From Candidatus Gastranaerophilales bacterium (GTDB lineage Bacteria > Cyanobacteriota > Vampirovibrionia > Gastranaerophilales > Gastranaerophilaceae): 52,352 nt of DNA. The translations under genes were made by a program, and so were the position numbers. The stretch covers positions 1 to 52,352 of the forward strand of contig CALUWA010000009.1 in the NCBI GenBank assembly GCA_944324365.1, written 5' to 3'. This document shows, piece after piece, positions 25,546-34,182 of the stretch; position 1 is the first letter of the stretch; each line of letters opens with the position of its first letter. Under the pieces are notes generated by a model, which did not search any database, was not told the origin of the DNA, and saw only the letters and a list, made by a program, of their open reading frames with translations.

Positions 25546-27075
25546 ATGTTTGGTTGTTATTTTTACAATCCAATATTATCTTTTATGAGATTAAGGTTTC
25601 CGCTTTTCAACTATTACGGAGGCGGATACACCGGTACCTTGGGAAGTCCTGCCCGCACATATGCATCCGAATGTACTGCCACAATGGCACATGCGGCTCT
25701 CGGACCTTACGGATGGACATCCAATTGGGGCGGGAATATTCAACTTAACAGCTATGATCCGACATTACCCCTTAGTACTGTTATGGCTTTACAGCGTATG
25801 ACTTATGATCCGACTTACATACCGGGTATGGATCCTGCATTAACACAAAGTAATCTTCCAAATGCTGTAACAATGCAGCAGCAAATTAATCAGGCAATGG
25901 AAAGAGGAGCAATGGAATCCGAAAAAATTTGTCTGAACATTCTTTATAACGGTACACTTCAAAAAATAAATTCATTTGCAACAGAATTAACCCAGCTTTT
26001 AAAGACAGAAGGACTTCCTGCCGCAGAAAAAGCTGAATTGGAAAAAATAAAAAAACAAACAGAAGAATTAAAGAAAAAAATGGAAGATTATGCAAAAACT
26101 TCTTCAAATAAAGAAGTATTAGCAGCAAGAGCAGAAGTTGAAGCAATGTCCGGAGAATATTTAGCATTAAAAGATGCTGCAACAAAAGTAGCTGAAAAAA
26201 TAGCTGCACAGCAACAACAGGAAAATCCGGAAGAAACCACGGATCCGGCAAATTCAACTGACCCGGCAGATCCAACAAATCCAACCGATCCTGCAGACCC
26301 TGCGGATCCAAACATACCGGCGGATCCGGATGACCCGGCAACTTCACCGGAAGCAGTTACCGCAGCGGCAGAAGAAGCTAAAAAGCAATACAATGAAACT
26401 ATAAGACCTTATATAAATGATACATTACTTAAAAATAAACACATAACAGCCGAAGACAAAAAAGCTGTTCTCGATAAAGCAAAAGAATTTACAAAAGCGA
26501 AACCGGAAGATAAACCGCGTATTTTACAGGAACTTGTAGATTTAATTGCAGAAGTTGAAAAGAGAATTCAGATTGCGGCTCAAAAAGCTGCAGAAAAAGC
26601 AAATGAAGAAGCTGTGACTATTTGTTCTGACCTATACACAGCCGCTAACGGAAGCGACTTCGGGTTTGGGGAAACAGATAATGAGAAAAAGATTAAAAAC
26701 ACAGTATTTAACAAGATAACAGCAGATAATGTCATAGCTGTACTTGATGCGTGGGCACAAGGCGATTATAACTCTTACACTGGTGACAGTTGTCTATTAG
26801 AAACTCTGTTTGGTGAATTTAAATTTAATACATCCGGCACAAAGACAAAAATAGCAGAACACTTCCTGAAATGTTTAGAACAAGCCGCGAAAGAAAAAGG
26901 ACTGCAAAAAGACATTATGCCTTATGTAAGTATAATCAGAGGTGAAATGAACTGCACATCCTGGAGCTACGAAAAAATATATAATGCATTCAACAGCATT
27001 CACGCAATATTATCTAATATAGAAGAAGAACCTGTACAAGCCGAACAAAAGGCTCAACAGGAACAAGCAGCATAA
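25546..27075 (+). CDS. Unknown coiled-coil protein with Asp-Pro repeat linker
   Basis: A 509-residue protein. Its N-terminus is Tyr/Gly-rich (FPLFNYYGGGYTGTLGS), then come a Lys/Glu coiled coil (about 155-225), a repeated DPAD/DPTN/DPAD linker (about 230-265), and a helical C-terminal region ending in a Gln/Glu-rich tail. No signal peptide is clear. An AAGGAGTTAAC ribosome binding site supports ATG 25546. I do not recognise a family. The Asp-Pro linker resembles spacers in surface or structural proteins, but location is unknown. Confidence 0.65.
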   Translation: MFGCYFYNPILSFMRLRFPLFNYYGGGYTGTLGSPARTYASECTATMAHAALGPYGWTSNWGGNIQLNSYDPTLPLSTVMALQRMTYDPTYIPGMDPALTQSNLPNAVTMQQQINQAMERGAMESEKICLNILYNGTLQKINSFATELTQLLKTEGLPAAEKAELEKIKKQTEELKKKMEDYAKTSSNKEVLAARAEVEAMSGEYLALKDAATKVAEKIAAQQQQENPEETTDPANSTDPADPTNPTDPADPADPNIPADPDDPATSPEAVTAAAEEAKKQYNETIRPYINDTLLKNKHITAEDKKAVLDKAKEFTKAKPEDKPRILQELVDLIAEVEKRIQIAAQKAAEKANEEAVTICSDLYTAANGSDFGFGETDNEKKIKNTVFNKITADNVIAVLDAWAQGDYNSYTGDSCLLETLFGEFKFNTSGTKTKIAEHFLKCLEQAAKEKGLQKDIMPYVSIIRGEMNCTSWSYEKIYNAFNSIHAILSNIEEEPVQAEQKAQQEQAA

Positions 27076-27093
27076 TAAAGCAGGAGAAAATAA

Positions 27094-27171
27094 ATGAAAA
27101 TTTGGTTAATTAAATTAATTAATAGTAGTGATTCCTCAAGAAAAGAGTTACGAAAATTCTCAGATGGTTAG
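27094..27171 (+). CDS. Possible 25-residue microprotein
   Basis: CAGGAGAAAATAA precedes an ATG giving MKIWLIKLINSSDSSRKELR and five more residues, 18 bases after the previous stop and just before a terminator. The hydrophobic/basic start is plausible, but the length is too small to be sure. Confidence 0.3.
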   Translation: MKIWLIKLINSSDSSRKELRKFSDG

Positions 27172-27189
27172 GTTAGTGTAGAAGATATG

Positions 27190-27224
27190 TAAGCCTCTTA
27201 AAAAAATTTAAGAGGCTTTTTCTT
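27190..27224 (+). terminator. Terminator after the 25546 gene
   Basis: AAGCCTCTTAAA and TTTAAGAGGCTT form a perfect hairpin followed by TTTTTCTT. Confidence 0.85.
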
Positions 27225-27245
27225 TGGAATTTCAATGTATGTATT

Positions 27246-27989
27246 TTATACCAAGCTTAAATAATTATTGTGCTTTTTAATTGATTTTAGTTTTTCAAGT
27301 CTTGTTTTGGCAAACTGAGCCTGAACATCAAGCGGTTTTTTCTGCAAAAATTTTCGGTAATATCTTTGAGCCTCTGCCGGACAGCCTGTTTTATCAAGGC
27401 AGGTTGCAATCCCCAAATACGCCGACGCGTAATCCGGCTGTAATTTTACAAGTTTTACCAAAACCCCTGAGGCTTCCCTAAACCTTTCCAATTTCATAAG
27501 AAGTGTAGATTTATGTTCATATGCTTTTATAAAATTAGGGGAATTTTCTATTAATTTCTGGTAAATCATTAATGCCATATCCGCCTCATCGCACAACTCA
27601 TGGGAAATACCCAGCTGCAAAATAGCATTCGGATTTTCAGGGTTAATCTGAATTGCCTGAACAAAATTCTTTATTGCCCCGCAAGGAATACCTTCAAGCA
27701 GATGGCAGATACCTAGTTCGTAATAGGCTTCGTAAAAGTCAGGTTTCAATTCGGCTGCATGCTCCAAATTTTTAATCGCTTTTGTATAATTTTTAAGATA
27801 TTTATAACAAAGTCCGAGCCCATAGTATGAATTTACATCATTTCTGTTAAGCAGAATTGCATTAAGATAAATTGCAGCAGCCTCTTTATAAAGATTTTTT
27901 TCACGCAAATCATTTGCACGTGACAGAAAACTTGCTGCTAAATTTGATTTCGACTTATTATATGATTGTTTGTCCGTTTTACTACTCAA
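27246..27989 (-). CDS. Tetratricopeptide repeat protein
   Basis: A 247-residue protein with about five to six TPR units (YKEAAAIYLNAILLNRNDVN, YTKAIKNLEHAAELKPDFYE, CGAIKNFVQAIQINPENPNA, FREASGVLVKLVKLQPDYAS, GCPAEAQRYYRKFLQKKPLD). The start codon is TTG at 27989, ten bases after AGAGG. No signal peptide is present. It is a different TPR protein from that at 7394, with no obvious operon partner. Confidence 0.75.
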   Translation of the reverse strand: MSSKTDKQSYNKSKSNLAASFLSRANDLREKNLYKEAAAIYLNAILLNRNDVNSYYGLGLCYKYLKNYTKAIKNLEHAAELKPDFYEAYYELGICHLLEGIPCGAIKNFVQAIQINPENPNAILQLGISHELCDEADMALMIYQKLIENSPNFIKAYEHKSTLLMKLERFREASGVLVKLVKLQPDYASAYLGIATCLDKTGCPAEAQRYYRKFLQKKPLDVQAQFAKTRLEKLKSIKKHNNYLSLV

Positions 27990-28092
27990 GGGAACCTCTT
28001 TTCCACATTTTTATTTTACTTTTTTATAGAGCAGTAAAGAACAATCTTAAGATTTATAAGCATATCAATCGTTGGATTTATTATTTTGCTTA

Positions 28093-28107
28093 TGCTATAA
28101 CTTTGTT
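28093..28107 (+). promoter_or_regulatory. Extended -10 directly before the 28108 gene
   Basis: TGCTATAAC ends six bases before ATG 28108. The block ATGCTATAA-n-TTTGTTATG is nearly identical to the one before lptC. Confidence 0.65.
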
Positions 28108-28926
28108 ATGAAAAAAATATTAGTTTTGTTGGTTATAATATGCGGGATATGTAATCAGGTTACAGCGGAAGAAATCACGCTTGACGGCGTAAAGCCTGAA
28201 CATATTGAAATTCCGAAAAATGAGGTTAACCTGAAAACTTCACTTGTGATAAATGACGATTCTGTCATGCAGGAAATTATCAGCAAACAAAAAGAAAAAG
28301 ATCTGGAGGATATAGAAGCCCTCTGGAAAGGAACTGTTGATAATAACCAGGTTATAGGCTTTGCCTTAAAAAAACTTGCAACACCGGAAAGCCAAAGACG
28401 TATCCATGCTTCCCTGATGTCAAAAACCCTATCGGCACTTGTTGCAGGTGCCTCGTTTGCGCCGATGATGATGGGAGGAGATTATCTTGTCCAAACCTCA
28501 GCTTTTGCAGCCGGCCGTCTTGCACAAAATTTAATTAACAAGAAAAATGTTCCGACAGAAGTTCCGCTGACAGATACGGAAATGATTGAACTTGCCGGAT
28601 TAATCGAAAATTTGCAGGACAGAATTATCAATGCATATTATAATTATAAAAGTTCTCTTACACAGCTTAAAGAAACACGCTCAAGACTTTTGCTGTATAA
28701 CAAGAATTACTCAAAAGCAATGGATGAAGATGACTTGCTGGAAATTACAATTTCATCTTCTTTATATGACAATATGAAGATGGAAGAAGAGTACTATCTT
28801 CAACAGGCAAAAAAATACCGGCTGGAACTTCAACGACTTGCCGGCAAAAAAGTTGTTGACAGTCTGAATATGTATCAATACAATCCAAACACGACATTAT
28901 ACAAGGGAAAGGAGGCTGCTAAATGA
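28108..28926 (+). CDS. Secreted unknown protein, first of a paralogous pair
   Basis: About 272 residues from ATG 28108, with a signal peptide (MKKILVLLVIICGICNQVTA). A longer frame from 28072 is not used. The mature part has LWKGTVDNNQVIGFALKKLATPE, a Gly/Ala/Met segment (near 110-135) and a long helical region (near 165-250) ending NPNTTLYKGKEAAK. It shares this layout with the next gene, so the two arose by duplication. The family is not recognised. Helical periplasmic or envelope proteins of this kind could be coiled-coil adaptors; that is a guess. Confidence 0.75.
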   Translation: MKKILVLLVIICGICNQVTAEEITLDGVKPEHIEIPKNEVNLKTSLVINDDSVMQEIISKQKEKDLEDIEALWKGTVDNNQVIGFALKKLATPESQRRIHASLMSKTLSALVAGASFAPMMMGGDYLVQTSAFAAGRLAQNLINKKNVPTEVPLTDTEMIELAGLIENLQDRIINAYYNYKSSLTQLKETRSRLLLYNKNYSKAMDEDDLLEITISSSLYDNMKMEEEYYLQQAKKYRLELQRLAGKKVVDSLNMYQYNPNTTLYKGKEAAK

Positions 28927-29822
28927 TAAAAAAAATGGTATCTTTTGCTTTAATATGCGCACTTTCTCTGCCGGCATTTTCCGCTGATGTAACTTTGGAC
29001 GATTTGAATGATGCAAACATAAAAGATCCGGCATTCAGAGTAGGATTAACCGATACTCCGGAAAAGAAATATGTAGAAGTTAAACAGAATATTGAGCAGG
29101 AAACTGTCAAGGCGGATTTGGATGAAATTGATACAAACGACTTAACTTACGCCGATTTAAGCATAAAAAGAATGTCAAAAGAAATTGCAAAAGAGCTTGA
29201 ATATGAAGAAGCAGATATGTATGAGGACTTAACTCTTCTCTGGCAGGGTGCCGCTGCAAAAAGCGATACAATAAGTTTTGCACTATACAAGCTTTCAAAT
29301 CCGGAAGAGGACAAACCAAACGACAAATCAATTAAAAAAGTTCTTTTAACAATTGCGAGTATGTCAACATTAGTCGGTGCAGGTGTCGGCAACCCGCTTA
29401 TTGCCACGGGTTCAATGCTCGGCAGTAATATTTTCGGGATTATGTCGCAGGACACGAAAGCGCTTAACTATAAATATACAAAAGTAACTGATGCCGATAT
29501 GATTATTCTTATTCGCAAAATTGAAGATCTCCAGCAGCAAACAGTAAATCTTTATAATGATTATATGACATCAAAAAAAATGCTTGATATGCTGACAAAA
29601 ACCACTGAACAACGCAAAAAATATTATGATGCGGCACAAAACCTCTCAAGAGAACTTGTATTAATTACTGATGCATACTATAGAACAGCTCTTGATGAGC
29701 AAAACAAGGCACGCACAACTTTTTATTCAAAACGTGCAGCGCTGGAACAGTTTGTAGGAAGTGATGTTTTTAAGCAGTTTGAAGAAAATCTAAAAAAACG
29801 AGAAGAAAAAGAAGATAACTAA
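28923..29822 (+). CDS. Secreted unknown protein, second of the paralogous pair
   Basis: A 299-residue protein with a signal peptide (MIKKMVSFALICALSLPAFS then ADVTLDDL), overlapping the upstream paralogue in ATGA after an AAGGAGG. It parallels its neighbour: LLWQGAAAKSDTISFALYKLSNPEE, a Gly-rich segment VGAGVGNPLIATGSMLGSN, the helical MIILIRKIEDLQQQTVNLYN region, and a charged coiled-coil end. Function unknown. Confidence 0.75.
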   Translation: MIKKMVSFALICALSLPAFSADVTLDDLNDANIKDPAFRVGLTDTPEKKYVEVKQNIEQETVKADLDEIDTNDLTYADLSIKRMSKEIAKELEYEEADMYEDLTLLWQGAAAKSDTISFALYKLSNPEEDKPNDKSIKKVLLTIASMSTLVGAGVGNPLIATGSMLGSNIFGIMSQDTKALNYKYTKVTDADMIILIRKIEDLQQQTVNLYNDYMTSKKMLDMLTKTTEQRKKYYDAAQNLSRELVLITDAYYRTALDEQNKARTTFYSKRAALEQFVGSDVFKQFEENLKKREEKEDN

Positions 29823-29824
29823 TA

Positions 29825-30478
29825 ATGATAAAATTTATACCCTATGAGGTAAAAACCGGACAGGAAAATATGCAAATCGACTCGGATTTGCTCGATTATG
29901 CAATTGAAAATAAGCTGGAATATCCGATATTCAGGCTCTACGGCTGGTCACCTGCATGCATATCTTTGGGACGCAACCAAAACGACAGTTTTATTGATAA
30001 ACAGTTTCTAAAAGATACCGGCATAGATTTGGTCAGACGCCTCACCGGCGGGCGAGCTTTGCTTCATGATAATGAAATAACGTACAGTTTTATATGTCCG
30101 CAAGTTTATCTTAAAAATGGTGAAAACGTCACAAAATCTTATATTGAAATTTCACAAATTCTAATAAACAAATTTAAGAAAATAGGGATACAGCTTGACT
30201 TTGGCGGCAAAACTAAAGTTAACACAAAATTTGACTACTGCATGCTTATCTCAACGGGTGCAGATTTGTGTTATGAAGGGAAAAAACTCATAGGTTCCGC
30301 ACAGTGCAGAAAAAACGGCTATATCCTGCAGCATGGCTCTATATTATACGATTACAACAGAATCCTGCTTGAAAAAATTTTTCACGAAGAAGTTGACACA
30401 AATTCAATCACATCAATCAGAGAAATTAATCCAACGCTAAGCAAAGAAGATATAATTAACTTATTTTCAGATTCTTAG
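29825..30478 (+). CDS. Lipoate-protein ligase/octanoyltransferase family protein
   Basis: A 217-residue BPL/LplA-fold protein: RLYGWSPACISLGRNQ, the RRLTGGRALLHDNEITYSF lipoyl-binding loop, and KKLIGSAQCRKNGYILQHGSIL with the conserved lysine. It is shorter than LplA with its accessory domain and closer to LipM-type enzymes or small ligases. It would attach lipoyl or octanoyl groups to protein lysines. It follows the paralogous secreted pair by two bases, probably in one transcript; a functional link is not evident. Confidence 0.8.
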   Translation: MIKFIPYEVKTGQENMQIDSDLLDYAIENKLEYPIFRLYGWSPACISLGRNQNDSFIDKQFLKDTGIDLVRRLTGGRALLHDNEITYSFICPQVYLKNGENVTKSYIEISQILINKFKKIGIQLDFGGKTKVNTKFDYCMLISTGADLCYEGKKLIGSAQCRKNGYILQHGSILYDYNRILLEKIFHEEVDTNSITSIREINPTLSKEDIINLFSDS

Positions 30479-30494
30479 CAGAGATTAAACAAAA

Positions 30495-31226
30495 CTAATT
30501 ACTATTAATTTCAGCCCCGATGACATAATCTTCTAACGGGATAGTAACACCATCAACCATAACCGTATCAAGTCCGCCTTCACTATCCGGAGAATGAACC
30601 TTATTTTGTAATACCCAGACTGCAAACACATCCGCCCCTATTTTATTTGGTTTTTTAATACCGTTTGTATCAAAAAATATTCTGCCGCATCGGCTTGATT
30701 CGAGCTCCCTGGTTTCTCCGGTAAAATTACCGTTTTCATCTTTTAATTGTTCAGTCCATTTATAATAACAATTTCCGTCTGCATTTGTTTCCCGCCGGGC
30801 AGCAACAAATGCACCGTCATTTAAAACTAATCGAACCTCAGCAAAAAAGTTTAAAGCTTGAAGATGCCCTGTTCCATCATTTGTCGGTTTAGAGTCTTGA
30901 ATACGATAACTGCCACCGCAGCCGCCTTTGTTAATACTTTGTGAATCGCACATCTCTATAACATTCAGGTATTTTCCTAATTCTTTTGTTACCTCTGTAT
31001 TTGTTTTCTTATAATCCATTAATGTTCTGTTATCACCAATAGATCCGTTATCTGCATTATACAAATTCACTGCATTTGTTATAACGGAATACATTTTCTT
31101 TGCCTGAGCAACATAAACTTTTTCCTTATATTGGTTAATTAACGTTGGTAGTGTCATAGCCGCAACTATTCCGATTATCCCAAGAGTTATAAGCACTTCT
31201 GCTAAAGTAAATGCAAATTTATTCAT
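30495..31226 (-). CDS. Type IV prepilin-like protein (short leader)
   Basis: About 243 residues beginning MNKFAFTLAEVLITLGIIGI, a textbook prepilin N-terminus with a short basic leader, the FTLAEV cleavage/N-methylation motif and a 20-residue hydrophobic helix. ATG 31226 follows GGAGATAATA; an ATG four codons upstream is not used. The C-terminal domain has paired cysteines and ends PLEDYVIGAEINSN. Such proteins are minor pilins or pseudopilins assembled at the inner membrane. Unlike two other prepilin genes here, it has no G tract. Confidence 0.85.
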   Translation of the reverse strand: MNKFAFTLAEVLITLGIIGIVAAMTLPTLINQYKEKVYVAQAKKMYSVITNAVNLYNADNGSIGDNRTLMDYKKTNTEVTKELGKYLNVIEMCDSQSINKGGCGGSYRIQDSKPTNDGTGHLQALNFFAEVRLVLNDGAFVAARRETNADGNCYYKWTEQLKDENGNFTGETRELESSRCGRIFFDTNGIKKPNKIGADVFAVWVLQNKVHSPDSEGGLDTVMVDGVTIPLEDYVIGAEINSN

Positions 31227-31372
31227 TATTATCTCCATTAAATTTTTGTTAATGATTTAACCCATGTAATAATATTATATATTATCTATAATAAAAAAGC
31301 AAGTATTATTTAGCTAATAGATTATTAAAATATCTAATAATTTCGGTACCATTAATTAAGAGGAATCTGTTA

Positions 31373-31687
31373 ATGGGTAATATAAAACATTTATTAGGAA
31401 AAAGAATAAAAGAAATCAGAAAAAGGCGAGGGTTTACGCAGGAAAAACTGGCAGAACTTGCAGGAATAGAAATTCCAAGTTTAAGTAATATCGAAAACGG
31501 CAAAAATTATCCAAACAATGACACATTGGAAAAACTTTCGGAAGCTCTTTCAATCCCGCCGTATGAACTTTATATGTTTGATTATTACAAACCCACAAAT
31601 GAGCTCATAGAAGAAATGACACAGGCTATGCAAAACAATGAACAACTTACACAAAATATGTATAAATATTTTATGTGTATCAGATAA
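31373..31687 (+). CDS. XRE-family helix-turn-helix regulator
   Basis: A 104-residue protein. Residues 6-66 form a Cro/CI-type HTH (LGKRIKEIRKRRGFTQEKLA, then IEIPSLSNIENGKNYPNNDTLEKLSEAL), followed by a short helical tail. AAGAGGAAT supports the start. It is divergent from the prepilin at 31226, which it could regulate; this is inferred from orientation only. Confidence 0.88.
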   Translation: MGNIKHLLGKRIKEIRKRRGFTQEKLAELAGIEIPSLSNIENGKNYPNNDTLEKLSEALSIPPYELYMFDYYKPTNELIEEMTQAMQNNEQLTQNMYKYFMCIR

Positions 31688-31712
31688 AAAATAGCGTAAT
31701 ACTTACAAAACC

Positions 31713-32093
31713 CTATTTTTTATCAACAACTTTAATCAAGTGCCATCCGAACTGGGTTCTTATAGGAGAAGAAACTTCCCCGACTTCCATTGAGAAAGCC
31801 TTTTTCTCAAATTCCGGAACCATCTGGCCATGTCCAAAATATCCAAGGTATCCGCCGTTTTTTGCAGAAGGGCAAATTGAATATCTCATCGCGTAATATT
31901 CAAAACTGCCGCCGTTATCAATTTCTTTTTTAATTTCCATAGCCTCAGCCGCAGTTTTTACCAAAATATGTTCGGCAGCAACCTGTGTAGGACCTTCCGG
32001 AACAGCTTCTTCTGTTGTTTTGGTTCCCCACGCAAAAGATGTACCCGTTAATAATACCAAAATTGCAAATAATCTGATTAATAAATTTTTCAT
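31713..32093 (-). CDS. Secreted parvulin-type peptidyl-prolyl isomerase
   Basis: A 126-residue protein: signal peptide (FAILVLLTGTSFA), then a single PpiC/parvulin domain (AAEHILVKTAAEAMEIKKEI, NGGYLGYFGHGQMVPEFEKK, VGEVSSPIRTQFGWHLIKV). These enzymes help fold exported proteins in the periplasm. There is no SurA-like or PrsA-like accessory domain. The start codon is preceded at six bases by TATTAT. Confidence 0.88.
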   Translation of the reverse strand: MKNLLIRLFAILVLLTGTSFAWGTKTTEEAVPEGPTQVAAEHILVKTAAEAMEIKKEIDNGGSFEYYAMRYSICPSAKNGGYLGYFGHGQMVPEFEKKAFSMEVGEVSSPIRTQFGWHLIKVVDKK

Positions 32094-32108
32094 ACCAGCA
32101 TAATACTA
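32094..32108 (-). promoter_or_regulatory. Leaderless-type -10 of the parvulin gene
   Basis: On the minus strand TAG-TATTAT-GCTGGT-ATG: the -10 lies six bases before the start codon. Confidence 0.55.
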
Positions 32109-32246
32109 TGGAAATTAAAAAAAGCAACTACCTATTATTCTAATCCCCCAAATATAAATTATTGTGGATTTATAGAAGCAATCCATAAAAGTACCATCAA
32201 ATGTGTTCAAGCAGGAACTCCAAAATGCAAAGGCAACATAATCTCC

Positions 32247-32352
32247 TGGATTGCTTCGCTATCGCTCGCAATGACGCAAAATGTCATTCTGAGGGCTTTA
32301 GCCCGAAGAATCTCTTATAAAAGGAGATCCTTCGCTACGCTCAGGATGACCT
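32247..32352. repeat. Two adjoining palindromic dispersed repeats
   Basis: 32247-32278 is the TGGATTGCTTCGC...CGCAATGACG type also seen at 44145-44170. 32283-32350 is the GTCATTC...CCGAAGAATCTC...GAGATCCTTCGC...CAGGATGAC type also at 43893-43959 and 51896-51960. Both fold on themselves. The rest of 32109-32403 shows no gene. Confidence 0.8.
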
Positions 32353-32403
32353 GTGGAATTTATATATAAGTCCTAATTATTGAATATTAATTTAAAAAAA
32401 CGA

Positions 32404-32431
32404 TTGAAAATTTTCAAAAATGATTTATAAT
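32404..32431 (+). promoter_or_regulatory. Promoter of the G10 leader/prepilin operon
   Basis: TTGAAA (32404-32409), a 16-base spacer and TATAAT (32426-32431). The same TTGAAA/TATACT layout precedes the other G10 prepilin gene. GGAAGGAT is the ribosome binding site for ATG 32466. Confidence 0.75.
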
Positions 32432-32465
32432 AATATATAAGAGTAGAAAAAGGAAGGATGGCACT

Positions 32466-32519
32466 ATGGAAAAGGCAATTATAGCAAGAATCTCAGAAGG
32501 GGGGGGGGCTTCTTTGTAA
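32466..32519 (+). CDS. 17-residue leader peptide ending in a G10-encoded GGG
   Basis: With the ten G residues shown (32499-32508) the ATG gives MEKAIIARISEGGGASL and a stop. The peptide at 52042-52095 has the same length and the same M-x-K-x-x-I-A-R, with GGG at residues 12-14. It has a good promoter and ribosome binding site. Either this is a real small peptide, or it is the truncated off-state of the prepilin gene that follows. Confidence 0.6.
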   Translation: MEKAIIARISEGGGASL

Positions 32520-34173
32520 GGAAACACAAACGTTTCGCCGGTTTCAGCCATTCCAAAATTTATATAAAAGCAACAAATTTTTAAATACGCAAAACGGATT
32601 TTCAGCAGCAGAAATGCTTGTTGTTCTTTTGGTTATATCCTTTTTAATCCTAGCAATGCCGCCTTTAGTACACAAAAAGGTTGTAAAACGAACAACACCA
32701 AATTCTCACGGACGTTATGAATGCTGGATTAGTCCTGACGACGGGCAAGTTTACGAATATTATGCAACATCAACCGAAGGAACAGTAAGCGGATATGAAG
32801 GAACACCAACACGACCGGGAAGACTAGCCCCTGGCGGAGTTTGCCATTTTGATGCGAAAAAAATGGCCGGAAATGCGGCATATTTTATTTTTCAAGCAAT
32901 AGGCGGAGGTGCCGGCGGTTCATATGCGCCGCATGAAAATGGTAATGCTAAATATCAGGGCGAAACAGGAGCTTCATATGATATTACATTAACCACAACT
33001 ACATCAGATCCTGAAGCATCGTATTATTTTAGTTATAAAGAATCATTAGCAAGTGCACCGGATTGGGTTAAAGATAAATGGGTGCCAATACCTGCCAATA
33101 CAGGTAATGCTACGCTTTGTACCGGAGCATGGGAACATACCTGGACAGATGAAGACACAACAGCAACAATACCAACCATTCAGCCAGACGGGACTATAAA
33201 ATATGAAACCGTAGTAATTCCCGGGGAAACTCATCATGAAGAAGGAAACGGAAAATGCGTAGATGCAGATCTTAGCAAAATTACAATTGGGGCAGATGAT
33301 TATTTAAAAATTACAACTGACAAAGGAACTTCATACAGTAAGGTTTCCGTAGGCAATGTTGCTCCATGCTCTATAGAAAGAGATACCGTTACAGATTGTG
33401 CGGCACCGATTTATTCTGCACCGTATCCGAATACAACGCCGACAAATGAGGCTCAGGTTGTTATTAACAGCACAAATGTATTTCCAGCAACGGTTACTTT
33501 AAAAAGAGTTAATGAATTTGATTCTCCTACATTTGGTTATGCGGGAAGCCCGGGAGCAGGTGTTTCAATGTTTCTCCCGTCAATTAAAGAAGATTTATCA
33601 TTTCAACTCGGAGCCGGCGGAAATGCCGGAACCGCAACTTCTTTTAAAGGAGAAGACGGCGAAGATACAATTATAAAATCAGGCAGTAACATTATTTTAA
33701 AAGCTGCCGGAGGAACAGGTATTCTTGGCGGAGCAGCAGGTTCAAGAGTAATTCTTCTTGGTGCAAACACCTGTACAGACACTGCTTTACAAATAGGGAA
33801 CTGCTTAGATGTCGGCGTAGATAATGCTAATCGCTATTCATTAAGCTCCAATTTCAACACAATTCCGGAATTAGATGTAAGCAGCGAAACAAGTTCTGCT
33901 ATCGAAAAATGGTATAGCGGCACAAATCTTTTACCAGGTTCCGGCGGGGATGGAGGATATTCATTTATCAGAGATGTAAGCGGCTATGAAAAAATTCTGG
34001 TATATACAGATGACACATTACGAAATGAACTTGGAACCGAGCAAATTATATCTTATCCATTATTAGTTGATAGTTACACCTGCAATAATAAGATAAGTGA
34101 AACTGTTAATGGTACAACAACAGTTTGCTCGCCTGCAAACGGTTATCCGGGAGCAATAATTATTGTCTGGTAA
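32466..34173 (+). CDS. Large glycine-rich prepilin-like protein 1, out of frame with its leader at a G10 tract
   Basis: The prepilin frame contains NGFSAAEMLVVLLVISFLIL, a prepilin cleavage motif plus hydrophobic helix, so the nominal ATG at 32614 lies inside the helix and cannot be the true start. The next useful start upstream, ATG 32466, is one base out of frame across ten G residues. With nine it reads through to a 44-residue leader and a protein of about 568 residues. The body has HGRYECW after the helix, AIGGGAGGS and other Gly-rich stretches, GEDGEDTIIKS, and ends GAIIIVW. It is first of three related genes. It may be phase-variable, a sequencing artefact or a slippage product. Confidence 0.7.
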
Positions 34174-34182
34174 AGGAGATAT

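Noticed and set aside
25886-26347. Leu/Pro-rich minus-strand frame opposite the Asp-Pro repeat protein
   Set aside because: The repetitive composition is a by-product of the coiled-coil and Asp-Pro repeats on the plus strand.
32614-32616. ATG 32614 as the true start of the first glycine-rich prepilin
   Set aside because: It falls after the prepilin cleavage motif (GFSAAE), within the hydrophobic helix, and has no ribosome binding site.
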